Shown here: positions 34,801 to 46,799 of the stretch, one piece after another | Layout of the letters: each line of letters begins with the position of its first letter | Position numbering within the stretch: position 1 is the stretch's first letter | Assembly: GCA_035048815.1 (NCBI GenBank) | Contig: JAUCBN010000049.1 | Coordinates: 4,347,501 to 4,411,500, forward strand | From: Abelmoschus esculentus | Taxonomy: Eukaryota; Streptophyta; Magnoliopsida; Malvales; Malvaceae | DNA: 64,000 nt | Direction: 5' to 3' | Program-made: the position numbers and the translations under genes | The notes under the pieces: model-generated | What the model was told of the DNA's origin: nothing | Databases searched by the model: none | Seen by the model: the letters and a program-made list of their open reading frames with translations, nothing else

Positions 34801-36769
34801 TATCGTATACCTCATCATTTAACATCTTTCGTCCTCTAACCGTTGATTATAAGCCCATCGATCTCTTTTTCTTTGGATATTCATCAATAGAATAATCGAT
34901 GATTCATTCATCAGTTTCGACAAAAAAATAGTGGAGGTTTCAGTCGTGAGGGATTGATAAAGTAAAAATAATTGGTGATGATTGAATCATTAATGAAAGG
35001 GAAAAAATTTAGGGATTAAGGGTTTTAGAGAGATTAAGAATTTAAGTTTTTTATAAAATATTTTTAAAATTTTTTAAAAATAAAAATCAAAGAAAATACA
35101 AAAAAATATGACATGTGTTTGATTTTTATTGAATAAGGAAAATTTTTAACATGCGTAAAAAAAAATCTAATTCGAATTATTGAATAAAATGTTAAGTATT
35201 AGAACAAACAAAAAATGTTAAACATCAAATTAAAAAATATATATAAATTAAACATTTTTAACCGTTAAACCTAGGTGAATCTATAAATTATTAAAATATA
35301 ATATATTTAGAACTTTGAATAAAAAAAATTCATTCCTTTCTTTCTAGATTTTACTACACTTTTTCTACTACTTTATAAGTATGTTTTTCAAATGAAAATG
35401 GTAAATTAAAATTTACCATATTGGTGCTGGTGGATTGCTTTTAGAGACTTTGATAAAAAGATTTTTTTTTTATTCTCGGTTCTTTTAGTCTTTGTTAATT
35501 TAGATAGATTCATTTTATGTACTTAATTTTAAAGAATAATTTTTAGAAATATTTAAAAATATTTGATTAGATTGACCAAATCTAATTATATGAACATAAA
35601 TAATCGAGTATTTAAATAAATTTTTTTACTAGGGTTAAGTACCCGACCTAGTAAGATATATATATTTTTACTAGGGTATTTAGATTATTTATAAATAAAA
35701 AAACAAGGGTTGTTCTTGAATTTAAAAATTCTATAACAAGATTATTTTTAAAATCAATTTAATCATTCTCGGTGTTTATGTCATTTTGATCTTAAATTAT
35801 ATAATTCAAACTTTTATTAGTTATGAGTATTTTATTAATAAAATAAAATAATTTTAAAATATAAATATTAGATACTCGTTAATCGAATTTTTAAATACCC
35901 AATTTTTATAAATATTCGATTAAAACAGACTAAACTTGAACCGAAAAATCTAATACCCAAAATTTAAGAAACTTAAATATTCGAATACCCGATAATAAAT
36001 ATTTCTAACGACTCCCGACCAAAAATTTTTTACACACAATTTTGCTTCTTTAACGATTAATGAGATAATCTGAAAAAGTCATGAATAAAATTGTAAAATT
36101 TATATTTATAAATGATAAATAATTTTTTAATAAATAATAATGGATGAGTACAAGCATAAAATATTGCATCAGACTACATGTGATTTTTATACATAAACCC
36201 AAACCTATAGGCTATAGTTTCTTGTTTGTTAGAGCAACAACTCACATGTTTGGTAGTTACTCCAATATAAACATTGGGTATGTTTTACATGTCAATGTTA
36301 TCCATCAAATTAAGACTAAGAGAGATTTATGTAACTTGGAAAGACACAAAATATCCTACAAGATGAAACAAAAGGTCATAAATATTTTAAAAATCAAATT
36401 CAGATTTATATAAATACGATATTTTTACGAATTAATTAAATAAAATTTTATATTTAATCACTTTAAAAAATATATATTCCTCAATATTATAAAATTAAGA
36501 AACATGGAAGAAAGGGTTAAGACACATGACTTCATTCAAGTATATATATACTCAAGAAATTGTTGTTACCTGTTTTTGTCATGACTCAATGATTCCTAAA
36601 TTGCTTATCCAGCAACACTGAACACTTCCCTAAAGTTCAAATGCTTCAAAACCCAACTTGGGTAGACTGTAGAATTGTGATCAAAACCTTACAAAAGTGG
36701 TTAACACCCTCTCCTTTTCCCAAGGCCCCATCACCCACATTTGATTGACATTGCATATATATATATAAA
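31856..36769. other. Long AT-rich intergenic region
   Basis: About 4.9 kb of very AT-rich sequence holds no frame I trust. 32500-32710 is less AT-rich, with short frames on both strands that match nothing I recognise. 35560-36020 has degenerate 'TACCCGA' and 'TATTCGA' motifs reminiscent of the TAGGGGTG-type MITEs, but I cannot place ends. No RNA gene was recognised. Confidence 0.4.
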
Positions 36770-36777
36770 GGAGATAG

Positions 36778-37306
36778 TAGGGTCGTAAATGAGACGAGAT
36801 AGATTGCGAGTTACTCGAATTCGATTCGATTAAAGCTCGGTCAAAATTCGACTCGAGATCGAACTCGGCTCGAGTTCTAGACGAGACGAGACGAGCTACA
36901 TGATACTTGACTCGAAAAGCTCACGAGCTACTCAAAAATATAAATATACTATTTTTTATAATTTTTAAACTTAAAACCTTAAAATCTAACCTTAAACATA
37001 AGTCTTTAAACCTAAAATTAATAAGCTTGAGTTTACAGGACTTGTGTATCAAAGTTTTTTCTCCATTAGGCTTTAAATGAAACGTAAGAGATAAGAGTTA
37101 CTTGAGTCTAACACAGTCAAAGATCGGTCAATACTTTGCTCGATTAGGCTAAAAAAAGCTCAAACTCGATTCGAGTTCTTAACGAGCCGAGTCGAGCTCA
37201 GATATTTTAGGTTTATTTAAAATTAGTCAAGCTCGAACTCGACTCAAAATCTTAATGAGTTGAGCCGAGCTTAACACTACTCGAGCTCGACTCGTTTACA
37301 CCCCTA
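36778..37306 (+). mobile_element. hAT-type MITE with CTCGAG motifs
   Basis: The 529-bp element starts TAGGGTCGTAAATGAG and ends CTCGTTTACACCCCTA, inverted ends with a few mismatches. A perfect 8-bp target duplication GGAGATAG lies at 36770-36777 and 37307-37314. Repeated GACTCGAG/CTCGAGTC-like palindromes crowd both subterminal regions. No coding capacity. Confidence 0.85.
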
Positions 37307-37402
37307 GGAGATAGTAACCTTATATATAACCTTATATATAATTTATAAATAAATATTTAAATTTAAATTTTCTCAAATAAATTAATCCAAAAAAATTATA
37401 AT

Positions 37403-37945
37403 ATGTTACCCCCGGATTTAAATTTAGATTTATGGGGTGTATACGAGGGACTTCATCACGCTTGGCGGCTTGGCATCCGGCGTTTACAGATTGATCTGGA
37501 TAATTTAATTGCAGTCAATATGTTGACTAATAAGAATGATGCATCATTTTCACATTTCAATTCTTATATACAAGAATTACTTCAACGTGATTGGAATGTT
37601 CAGATTGTGCATGTGTTCCGAGAGACGAATAAAGTGGCAGATAGTTTGGCCAAATTGTTGAGGAATGCTACGCTTGAGACTTGTATCTTTTATGAGACTC
37701 CGTTGTTTGTTAGAGATTTGGTTGTTGCGGATCGTAAGGAAGCTTTAATAGGCGATTGAGAATGAATCTTTTGTAGTTTTCATGTTTGTTGGTCTCATAT
37801 GATGCATTTATTGTCAGATAAGGTACTTTATAGGTACTCTTTTCCTCCACATAGGTCTAGGGAGATTTTTAATGAGGCCTATAAAATACCTCTCATGTAT
37901 GGTTTTTAATCAATAAAATCATACTATTTCATAAATAAAAAAAAA
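37403..37945 (+). pseudogene. 3' end of a LINE retrotransposon, RNase H-like domain
   Basis: A 118-codon frame (37403-37759) reads DLWGVYEGLHHAWRLGIRRL, then QIDLDNLIAVNML, VQIVHVFRETNKVADSLAKL. These are the later blocks of the plant RNase H-like (RVT_3) fold, with acidic residues in YEG, DLDN and VADS. The first strand with its catalytic Asp is missing, as expected for 5' truncation. A noncoding 3' region follows, with an AATAAA signal near 37913 and an A-rich end AAATAAAAAAAAA near 37935-37947. Plant L1-type LINEs often carry such a C-terminal RNase H. A piece of a domesticated RNase H-like gene is the alternative. Confidence 0.65.
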
Positions 37946-37947
37946 GA

Positions 37948-38697
37948 CATCTTGGTTTCAATGTGAAATTGGTAGCTATTTTTTTTGTAAAATAGTATTA
38001 GAGGGAATAAGTAAAATAAATAGTATTTTTTTGATCTCGTCATTTATAAATAATAAAGAATGTGATAGTTGTTGAAATAGTAAAAAATTACTATATTTTT
38101 AGTTTAATTCAACAATATCTTTGGATCTTATCATCTACAGATGACGAGGTTCAAATATATCATTATCCGTAATTGATGAAATTTAAACACATCATTTATA
38201 TGGTAAGATCTTAAAAAAATAATATTCCTTTTTAAACTTATTTTCTAAATATTTTTTAAACATATCTAATAGTAACATCAAGGAGCCTTGAAGCTTTTAA
38301 AGTAAGAAATGGTGTTCAAACTTCAAAGTCATCTCTAACTTGTGACTGACTGGGACAGAATAGAAGGAAGTAGGACAAAGTGCAAACCAGCTAAGGAGAT
38401 GGAGAAAATATAAAGAAAGGCAATTTCTCTGCCGCAAATCAAGGGGAGGAGAGAGACGAAGATGAAAACAAAGTTTTCAAGGTATATTTAGATTAGCCTT
38501 AGCAACTACCCTTTATACGGATCGAATTTTATAAAAATTTGGTCTCGTTAAATCAATTAATTGTGAGCCGCACCTTAAATTTGATTACCCATTACCTTAG
38601 TATTCACTCCCATCTCGTCAGAATCCACACAAAGTCACTCTCCCTAGTCCCTTCACATTGATTCTTCCCTTATGTTACAGAACAGAGTTCAAAAACC
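37948..38697. other. Upstream region of the DUF868 gene
   Basis: 750 bp lie between the LINE tail and the DUF868 start. The last 120 bp are pyrimidine-rich (CACTCTCCCTAGTCCC), like a plant leader. No convincing TATA box was found; TATATTTAG near 38482 is a weak candidate. Confidence 0.35.
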
Positions 38698-39714
38698 ATG
38701 ATTCCGGCATGTTTCAGCCAACCGAACACGAACACTTTGTCCACCACCACTCAAGTGCCGCAGAATCTCATCACCTGCATCTACCAAACTCAGCTATGGG
38801 ATTCACCAACGTATCTAACTCTTACATGGTCGAAAACCCTTTTCTCCCATTCCTTAACAATCCACGCGGCTGACTTTTTTTCCATCACCATTTCTCTTTA
38901 CCCTTCCACCTTCTCGTTCTTCAGAAACCGGACAGGCTCCAAGTCTGTTTATTTAACCCACCACCGTCGTCGACAAAGAATCAAGCTTTATTGGGACTTC
39001 ACGAGGTCTGTCTTTGCCGAGAACTCAGCCGAGCCTGAGTCTAACTTCTACATTGCCGTTTCCTGCAATGGCAAGCTTGAATTCCTCCTCGGTGATCTAA
39101 CAGATGAACTCGCCAAGCGTTGTTGTTCTGGATCAGCCGTGGCACGACAGGTACTTCTCGAACCAGCACTTTTGTCTAGGAGAGAACATGTGTTCGGGCG
39201 TAGGAGTTTTGTCTCAATGGCTAAGTTCTTGGGATCCAAACACGAGATCGGGATAGATTGTAATGGCGGTGTTCTTAAGGTGAAAGTGGATGGTCAAACC
39301 AGCCTTGTCATAAAAAGGTTAGCTTGGAAATTCAGAGGGAATGAAAGGATTTATGTTAATGGAACCGAGGTGGAATTTTTTTGGGATGTTTTCAATTGGG
39401 TTAATAATGGTGAGAATAATGGTAATGTCAATGGTCATGGTGTGTTTATTTTTCAAGTTGGTGATGGTGGTGTGTGGCCTGAAATGGTAGGACCAGAGAA
39501 AAGGCTGATGAGGAAGAGTTTGTCTTCTGTGGCGGCCGGACGAGGGTCGACACCGATGTCGGCGAGCTTGTCGCCGTCTCTGTCGTGTTCGAGCGTGCTG
39601 CAATGGGCGGAGGAGAGCAATGATGGTGGAAGAAGCTCTTGTTCTTCATCTACTAGGTCCTATGGTAGCAATGGAGGATTCTCTTTGTTGTTGTATGCTT
39701 GGAACAAGGATTGA
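38698..39714 (+). CDS. DUF868 family protein
   Basis: An uninterrupted 338-codon frame without introns. The start (aaaaaccATGatt) fits plant context, and the N-terminus MIPACFSQPNT resembles the IPACF opening of DUF868 proteins. Family blocks visible in order are CIYQTQLWDSPTYLTLTWSK (about 28-47), SVYLTHHRRRQRIKLYWDF (83-101), FYIAVSCNGKLEFLLGDL (117-134), LLEPALLSRREHVFGRRSF (152-170), HEIGIDCNGG (182-191) and LAWKFRGNERIYVNGTEVEF (209-228), then VFIFQVGDGG. A Ser/Gly-rich tail from about 265 follows. The function of this plant-specific family is unknown. No signal peptide or membrane segment is evident. Neighbours are transposon debris, so context adds nothing. Confidence 0.88.
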   Translation: MIPACFSQPNTNTLSTTTQVPQNLITCIYQTQLWDSPTYLTLTWSKTLFSHSLTIHAADFFSITISLYPSTFSFFRNRTGSKSVYLTHHRRRQRIKLYWDFTRSVFAENSAEPESNFYIAVSCNGKLEFLLGDLTDELAKRCCSGSAVARQVLLEPALLSRREHVFGRRSFVSMAKFLGSKHEIGIDCNGGVLKVKVDGQTSLVIKRLAWKFRGNERIYVNGTEVEFFWDVFNWVNNGENNGNVNGHGVFIFQVGDGGVWPEMVGPEKRLMRKSLSSVAAGRGSTPMSASLSPSLSCSSVLQWAEESNDGGRSSCSSSTRSYGSNGGFSLLLYAWNKD

Positions 39715-39949
39715 GTTCATAGTTTTTGAATTTCAATGCTATATGTTACTATGTTGAAATTTTTGGGAATTGTTTGATTTTTACTTTGAGGAAAGGATTT
39801 GAATTTGGAAATTAATTTTTTTTTCATTTTTTGTGATATAATAAAAAAAATTGCAAAATTTAATCCATTTTCTTGGTTGGGGTTATGTATGACATTTAAC
39901 AACAATTTATTATCTAAAAATTTAATATATATATATATATATATATTTT

Positions 39950-40115
39950 ATCAACGGAGTTGGCTTAATTGGTAAGTAGTTTGATTTCGTTTAAGTAGGA
40001 TTCGGGTTTAAAACGTTGTGTATGTAGAAAATCCCTATAATGAGACTCGCCCACTAAATTAATTATGTGACACGAATTAGTTCGAATTAATTAAGATAAA
40101 ATCTTAAAAATCGAA
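39950..40115 (+). mobile_element. tRNA-derived SINE copy 1
   Basis: An A-box-like TTGGCTTAATTGGTAAG is followed by a B-box-like GGGTTTAAAACG and a body shared with the copy at 54384 (TTGATTTCGTTTAAGTAGG, GTAGAAAATCCCT, GAGACTCGCCCACTAAA). It follows a (TA)n run at about 39925-39946. Its 3' end is approximate. Confidence 0.65.
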
Positions 40116-41858
40116 AGGGTAATAATTTTTTCCCTTGAAATTTGAGGTTGGTTACTTCCATTTACAAATTTAAATAAACGTTTACAAAAATTTGCAAATT
40201 AAACAATAAAATGTAGAAGGAAAATAAAATGAAAGCATTAGCATTTATGTACCCTCTCAAGTCTCAAGTAGTGTTGTTAAACAAAAGATTTGATGGTAAC
40301 ATTATACCAAATTTTTTATTTCAATCCAAATAATATTGTTGTAATTCTATTTATGTGAAATTAAAAATATTTCTTTTGATTATATATGATTTTTTAAATT
40401 ATTATTATTTATTTATTGATTAATTAATTTAAATTGAATTTTGTAGAGTTCGATTAAGGGGTGATCCTCTTAACATAGTTTTCTTCATTCATAATATTAA
40501 AATTCGAATCATTAATTTTGTTTAAAAGCTCTAGTATCTCATCCATTAAACCAACTAGTTGTTGACATATAGATTAATATTTGATATAATAATAAAAAAA
40601 ATGCATTAAACAATATAACCTTTTTGATTGATAAGCGAATGTTGTTACAAGTCTCATTAAAAAATACCTATATCGTTGTTAAAGTACATGAATCAAGAGA
40701 ATTTTACTTTAAACAACACAAACATGAATTCACAAAACTAAGAAAATAAAAAACACTAAACTATATTCTGCCTCCATATTAATTAACTTCACAAGTTTTT
40801 GGGGATAGGGTGATATTCGATCAATGATCTCGTATCATAATTCAAGTAAAGAAAGATGATATATTTTATTTAGATGACTCGGATTAAAATATCATGTATA
40901 CACATAGTATATGTATGCTTAAATTAAATAATCAATAAATAAAATATTGAGTGATTATATTAAACAAAGTGACCTTAGTGCTTATTTACTAATCATTTTA
41001 TTATTATTTCTTCAAGAACAAACATCTTGAATTGAACATAAAGAAGAGTTCAAAAGCCTATTATTTAGGCCCACAAAAGCACTTGGACAACACAACTCAA
41101 AGCAAAAGCAAAAGTGTAATTATGTTTTTTATATAAAAAATTAGAACATAATATTTTCATTTTATATTATTGTTATTAGGTTTAAATGAATAACGTTAGT
41201 TATTATTATTACATTAATGATGTTAATCAAAATGCTTATTTTTTTTAAATTCAGAGAAATAAGTCTTTATGAACAATAAAAATAAAATAAAATTACATTA
41301 AAAATTGAAAATTGAAAATAAGAAAAGATACAATAAATCGACATAAATAAAACCTTGGGATCAAGTCCAAAAAAAAACTAGTGAGGAAAGAAATAAAACA
41401 TGAATTCTAAAAAGTGTGAAAAAAATCCTTTAAAAAAGTAGTTTATTTTTCATAGAAATTCAACGACTCAAAATTTCAAAATTCTCATATCTTTATCTAA
41501 TCAAACGTTATTTATATAACGAATAAAAATTGAGAAAAATAATTTTACAGATCAAACTATTAAAAAGATCTAACTATATTAAATCTCGACTTTATCAAGG
41601 TATAATGCGAAAATCATTACATGAGCACCAAACTATCACAAAAACATATCAAACTTATGCCACATATGTAAAAAAAAAATATTTGGGACAAAAAAAAAAT
41701 AAACAAGAATTACATTATAAAAGCAAAGCCTCAAATTATGTCGAATTAAAATAAAAAAAAAAAGTTACAGATCAAAATCTAACATAATAAAGGGATAAAA
41801 TAATTTATAATCTATGAACTTAGTTTTATTTTATCATTTTGATGATGATAATTTAAAA
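40116..41858. other. AT-rich intergenic region
   Basis: No gene or recognisable repeat. Short A-rich frames such as the one near 41530-41754 are compositional. Confidence 0.4.
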
Positions 41859-42291
41859 GGGTAAATTGCAACAAAGGTCATTTAATTATGAGTATAGTTA
41901 CATTTAGGTCACCTAATTATTGAAAGTTACATTTGGATCACTCATTTATGGGTAAGGTTACATTTGGATCACCCAATTATTAAAGGTTATATTTAAATCA
42001 TTATTTAGATTTGAAAAAAAAAGTTTATCAATTCGTGTATTAAATTAATTAATAATTTTAAATGAAATACTATAATGTTAATAAGGGTATACAAGTAATT
42101 TAGAAGAAAAAACGACCAAATTGATGTACTTTTTCAAATATGAAGGGTGACTAAATGTAAACTTACTTATAATTGAGTGATCTAAATGTAACCTTACCCA
42201 TAAATAAGTGACCCAAATGTAACTTTTAATAATTAGGTGACCTAAATATAAACTATACCCATAATTAAATGACCTTTATTGCAGTTTACCC
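41859..42291 (+). mobile_element. MULE-type MITE with long inverted arms
   Basis: The 433-bp element begins GGGTAAATTGCAACAAAGG and ends GCAGTTTACCC. The arms are complementary over roughly 170 bp each, with repeated 'TTACATTTGGATCAC' blocks. The flanking 9-mers AATTTAAAA (41850-41858) and AACTTAAAA (42292-42300) match at eight of nine. In the duplicated copy the right flank is still AATTTAAA, so the mismatch arose later. A 9-bp duplication is typical of Mutator-like elements. Confidence 0.8.
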
Positions 42292-44056
42292 AACTTAAAA
42301 TTGTGATATGCGAAATAATTCCGTATTATCATATAACCAAAGTAATAATAAAAATCAAATTCATAAATTAACTTAGAAAAAAAAGTGAAGGGCAAAATTT
42401 AAGGATTAAAAGTTACTTTAACCAAAAAATGGAGTAAAATCAATTTTCTTAAGGTTTAATTTTTTAAGGAAGAAAATCGATACTCTTTATGTTCTACGAG
42501 AGTTATTTATTATTAATTTTTTAAAAAGAATAATTTTGAGGTATCATTATTTAAAATTTAGGATAAATTATACGGATAGCCACAATACTATGAGGTTGGT
42601 ATCGAAATAGCCACAATATTTTGAAACGCGTTAAATACACCGATGAACTATTAAAATGGTATCATAATAGCCATCGAACGTTAAAAACTAACGGGAGCGA
42701 TGACGTGGGCCGTTAAAAATAAAATGGAATAATTACACATTTACTCCTTGTTATTTTATATATTTTTAATTTAATCCTAATTTTATTTAATTATTTAATG
42801 CTAACCAAGGTAATCAAACCTAGGACAAAGGCATGAAAACCATGTTGTCTGCCACTAAGCCCAACACATCCTTATAATTTGAAATACTACCTTTTACTAT
42901 ATATTATTGTTTCTAATATTTGTTCTTTTACTTTTATTTATTTTTAATTTAATTAAAAATAATAATTCAATTATTATATAATAAATTAAAAGTTTGAAAT
43001 TAATAAAATTTTATTTATAAACCCTAACCCTAACCCCTAAATATTAAACCTTAAATTTATTGAAGTTTTTAAATTATAATAAAAATTTATTAAATAAGAT
43101 TTAGAGTTTGTGGTTAAACCCTATAAACCCTAAATCCTAAATAAGATTTAAGTTATTATATAATAATTTATTAAGTGTGTAACGACCCGAATTCGGATAT
43201 GAGTGTCGGTTTAACCCGATGGGTTTGGGCTTCGGTTTTGAGCCTCGTGTTGTGAGGTTTTGGGCCTTGTTAGGCCTTTAGCTTGTTGGGTTGAGTGTTG
43301 GGCCTTGTTTAGTGAGGGTGTTTTAGTAATCCTCTAATTGAGGACAAGAAAAGGTAAAAAAGAGGGGGGTTTCTGCAGAGTGATGTCACCCCTTACATCC
43401 CTTTTCCTTCATCTTTCTTTCTTAGCAAGAAGAAGAGGAGAGTGGCTAAAGGAGGAATCTTTGTTAGTTGGTTGAAGAATCCCAGTTTGGGTCTTAAGGG
43501 TAAGTTTTAGAGCTGCCAAGGATCTATAAAAAAGGTAAGAAAGTGTTAGTTTTGTGAGGATGGAGGTTTAAGAGGGGTTTTGAGTGGAGTACGAGATTTG
43601 GGTTTTGGAGAGCTTAAATCCTAGTTTGTTAGTGTTTTTAAGCTTTAAGGATCATCTTAGAGTGGTTCTAAGTTGTTGTTACCCTTCCCTTTGTAGAGAA
43701 ACAAGTGGAAGAGCCATCATCAAGCTTGAGGAAGGCGAAATCTTGAGGTTGAGCTTGGAGCTCGAGTTTGTTGTTTTGTTGCTGTTCTTGCTTAAGGTTG
43801 GTAACCCCAACTCTCCTTTTTATCATTCATATCATGTAGTTTGCATACATGTAGATGTTGGTGTTTGAATGCTTGGTTTTAAGCTTTGAATGTGTTAATG
43901 GTGGATTTTGTATTAATGTGATTAAGGCCTGAAAAATGAAGTTAAAACACCCTAAACTTCCTTAAGATTGAATAGGAATACTTTAGAATCGATTAGGAGT
44001 AGTTTGGGAATGAATCCTTGAAATTTCTAAGTGCAGACCTGCATTTTGTGCAGGGG

Positions 44057-44317
44057 TATCGATACACGGGCCACCAGTATCGATACCCATGAGTGAAAAT
44101 AGGCTATGTGAGCAGGTTTATTGAACCATGGTTCGATACCGGATCCTCTAGTGGCATATTAGATTCGATAACAGTATCGAATATGGAGGGTCCTCTTTCG
44201 TTGACTTTAAAATTGGTCAAAGGGTATCGATACCAGTATCGATACCCATGTTTCGATACCTTTTTCGGGTGAGTATCGATATAGGGTGTTTCGATACCCC
44301 ATATAAGAGTATCGATA
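44057..44317 (+). repeat. TATCGATA cluster (C 5' LTR)
   Basis: Six exact TATCGATA palindromes lie in 261 bp, with several TTCGATACC half sites between. The copy in the other C LTR (52166-52426) also keeps all six. Confidence 0.75.
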
Positions 44318-44563
44318 CCCCTGTGAACTTTTGTTAAGATAAGCTTTGTTTGAGGTTCGATAAGAGGATTAAGGGTCTTAATGAGTCTTATAATTAATGA
44401 AATGAATTGTGGACACAAGATTGATGTTATAACCACAAATGACTAATTTATGTTAAGTCTTGATATGTTTTGATGAGAAGATCCTAGGTGGATCATTTGT
44501 GTTTAACGAGTCCTTGTTTGATGGAAATCCGGATATCCAAAAGTGTTGCAACACGTCGAAGGT

Positions 44564-44805
44564 CATCCGATGTAATATATCGGGTGATGAATTGAAGACT
44601 TTTATTCCGAGTGTTGGGCGGCCTCACTCGAAGATGTTCGATGTAACATTCCGAGCATGGGGTTGATTGGGCGGCCTCTATCCCTTTCTGAACGTTGGGC
44701 GGCCTCGTTCGAAGATGTCCGATGTAACATTCCGGACATAGGATTTGAGGGCGGCCTCAATCCTGAGTGTAGGATCCCGATGCTGTGTGGACGCGGGCCT
44801 CACTC
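44564..44805 (+). repeat. Co-varying hairpin array (C 5' LTR)
   Basis: Two loop types alternate. The loop GATGTAACATTCC is enclosed by ATGTTC/GAGCAT (44634-44658, one G.T pair) and by ATGTCC/GGACAT (44715-44739); a variant loop has CATCC/GGGTG (44564-44586). The GGGCGGCCT-type loop is enclosed by CGAGTG/CACTCG (44608-44630), GAACG/CGTTC (44690-44710) and AGGATTTGAGG/CCTCAATCCT (44740-44764, one bulge). A larger loop is closed by GAGTG/CACTC (44765-44805). Stem sequences differ between units but remain complementary. Confidence 0.75.
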
Positions 44806-45366
44806 TTGTGTGTTATTTTGTGATGTGACATGTATATGCTGTGTGTGATATTATACATTGTTTATGCATGTGTTAGGCAATCATGCTAGACGTTCATATC
44901 ATGCACGATATTTATATGCTTTGCTTTACTGCTTATGATATGCATGATTTTGAGCCGAGTTCGGCGTACCCATTGAGCTTTTTTAGCTCAGCGTTCGAAA
45001 TGTGTTTTCGTGAGTAGGTTAGGTGAAGTCGGTTTCTGTGGAGCACCATCGAGGTTTGGATTTCAGCATCGACCGTGTTGTCAGAGTACATCTATTAGAT
45101 TAGTGTGCTAGTACTTTGTCGAACCCTATATGTAATTGTAACTCTATTTAATTATTTGGGTTGAATGTTTTAAATGACTATGTAATATTTTAAAGCTCCG
45201 CTTACTTATTATCTTTTGGAAATTACTTTTATCCGAGTTTGGGCTTTACTTATTATTATTTTGGACTTGAAATTGGATTTATTTATTGGGCTTTCGAAAG
45301 AAATTTTGGAATACAGGTTTTGGGCCGGAGGCCCAATGTGACATCCGGGTCGAGTGTTACACTTAG

Positions 45367-45380
45367 TGGTATCAGAGATT
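45367..45380 (+). other. Primer binding site of C (initiator tRNA-Met type)
   Basis: TGGTATCAGAGATT starts five bases after the LTR and matches the initiator-Met complement over eleven bases (TGGTATCAGAG). Confidence 0.85.
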
Positions 45381-45538
45381 AGGTTGAGTCAGTTCTAGGA
45401 AGTCCCCGGGGAGTCTAGTGTGTTGTATAGGTGTCAGACAAATACATGCCCAAGAGTCGATATCGTACTTTCTTTAAAGCTGAAATTTGATGGTGTGAAT
45501 CTTGTTTGTTGTTGTTGTTCGTGCAGAAGTGGTTAAGT

Positions 45539-46640
45539 ATGCCGAGACGTGTGAGGGATCAGGAAGAAAGCTGGGGTTCTCGTGGAGGAGACTCTGACTA
45601 TGAGTGTAAGCTTGAGGAGGAGGTGTCATCGGATGATGCAGTTGGTCAAGGGGTCAACTACTTTTCTCAGTTGAATCAGACCTTGCGTAGGATCGTGAGA
45701 GCTATACCGAGGCCTTCTTTTACGCCTCGTGAGGCACCGGTTGAGAGAGTGCAGAGGTAAGAAGCTGTTGACTTCTTTGGTACAGGACAGGACAATCTCG
45801 TACAGACTGATCAGTGGTTGCATGACACAAGGTGGATAATGAGACAGATGAGGCTGAGGTTAGAGGAAAAGCTATCGTGTGTGTTGACGCTTTTGAAGGA
45901 TAACGCTAGAGAGTGGTGGAAGACAGTTGAGCAGGGTTGGTATCCTCATCGTCCAAAGTGGGATGACTTCCTTGAGGAGTTTGAGAGTAAGTATGTGGGT
46001 GAAACTCACACCGACACCCTGAGGGAGCGGTTCACCCATCTTGTTTAGGGGAACCGTTCGGTCTTTGCTTATGAGCAAGAGTTTCTTCAGTTGAGCCGGT
46101 ATGCCCCAGAGCTTGTTGCTACAAAAAAGATGAGATGTAAGAGGTTCTTGAGAGGTCTGAGAAAGGAGATCTAGACTTATCTCACTGCTGCACCGCCTAA
46201 GGTGTTTTCTGAGTTGGCTGCCAGTGCCAAGTCGTTGGAGCAGGTTTAGGGTTTAACCTATGGGTCGTCTGTTGGCCAGGGAGTCACCGGTGGAGCTAGT
46301 CAGAGTCATTCGGGTAACTCTCAGTCTCACTCCGACAGGAGTAGGAACCGTTAGAACCAGAACAGAGGAGAATCGAATCAGGGTTCGAGGTCCAACCAGA
46401 GATCAGAGTCAGTGGGACGTAGGAGGCAGTTTATGTCTTCTTCTGCTAGGGGCCCAGAGAGTTTACAGAGGAGTGTCAATATTCAGACTTGTAGACGTTG
46501 TGGTCGGACCCACTGAGGAGAGTGTTGGGGCAATGCCCGAGCTTGTTTTCAGTGTGGGTCATCAGATCATCTTGTGAGGTACTGTCTAAAGGTTGTGACG
46601 TCACCGCCAGGTCAGGCCCAGAGGACTATGTTTCAGGCTC
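45539..46640 (+). pseudogene. gag of element C
   Basis: ATG 45539 opens MPRRVRDQEESWGSRGGDSD. One phase runs through internal stops (TAA 45758, TAG near 46046, 46171 and 46246), several of them one C-to-T change from CAG. Capsid text includes MRLRLEEKLSCVLTLLKDNA, REWWKTV and FLEEFESKYVG, then YEQEFLQLSRYAPELV. Two zinc clusters follow near 46490-46590: CRRCGRTH then a stop then GEC, and CFQCGSSDHLVRYC, the second a canonical CX2CX4HX4C. It is the RNA-packaging protein of the element in broken form. Confidence 0.82.
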
Positions 46641-46799
46641 AAAAGGGTCGTGGGTTTTCGCGTGGCTGAGCTAGCCATGAATTATAAGGCACCTTTAAGT
46701 CCACTGCTAGAGCACCGGCGAGACAATATGCGGTGAGAGCACAGGAGGACTGTGCTGCTACAGATGTGATCTCAGGTACGTTCAGTTTGTTTCTGTCCC

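Larger units (their letters stand above)
43178..45361 (+). repeat. 5' LTR of element C
   Basis: This 2184-bp LTR is nearly identical to 51291-53470 and similar to the minus-strand solo LTR 19385-21500. A TATA-like TATAAAAAAG lies near 43525. Downstream are six TATCGATA sites (44057-44317), the perfect palindrome GTGTTGCAACAC (44543-44554) and a hairpin array (44564-44805). Confidence 0.88.

Noticed and set aside
36144..36413. 90-codon frame in AT-rich DNA
   Set aside because: Composition matches its surroundings and nothing in the translation is recognisable.
43021..43045. Telomere-like CCCTAA repeats
   Set aside because: Only a few degenerate units inside the foldback arm, repeated in its copies; they belong to the transposon.
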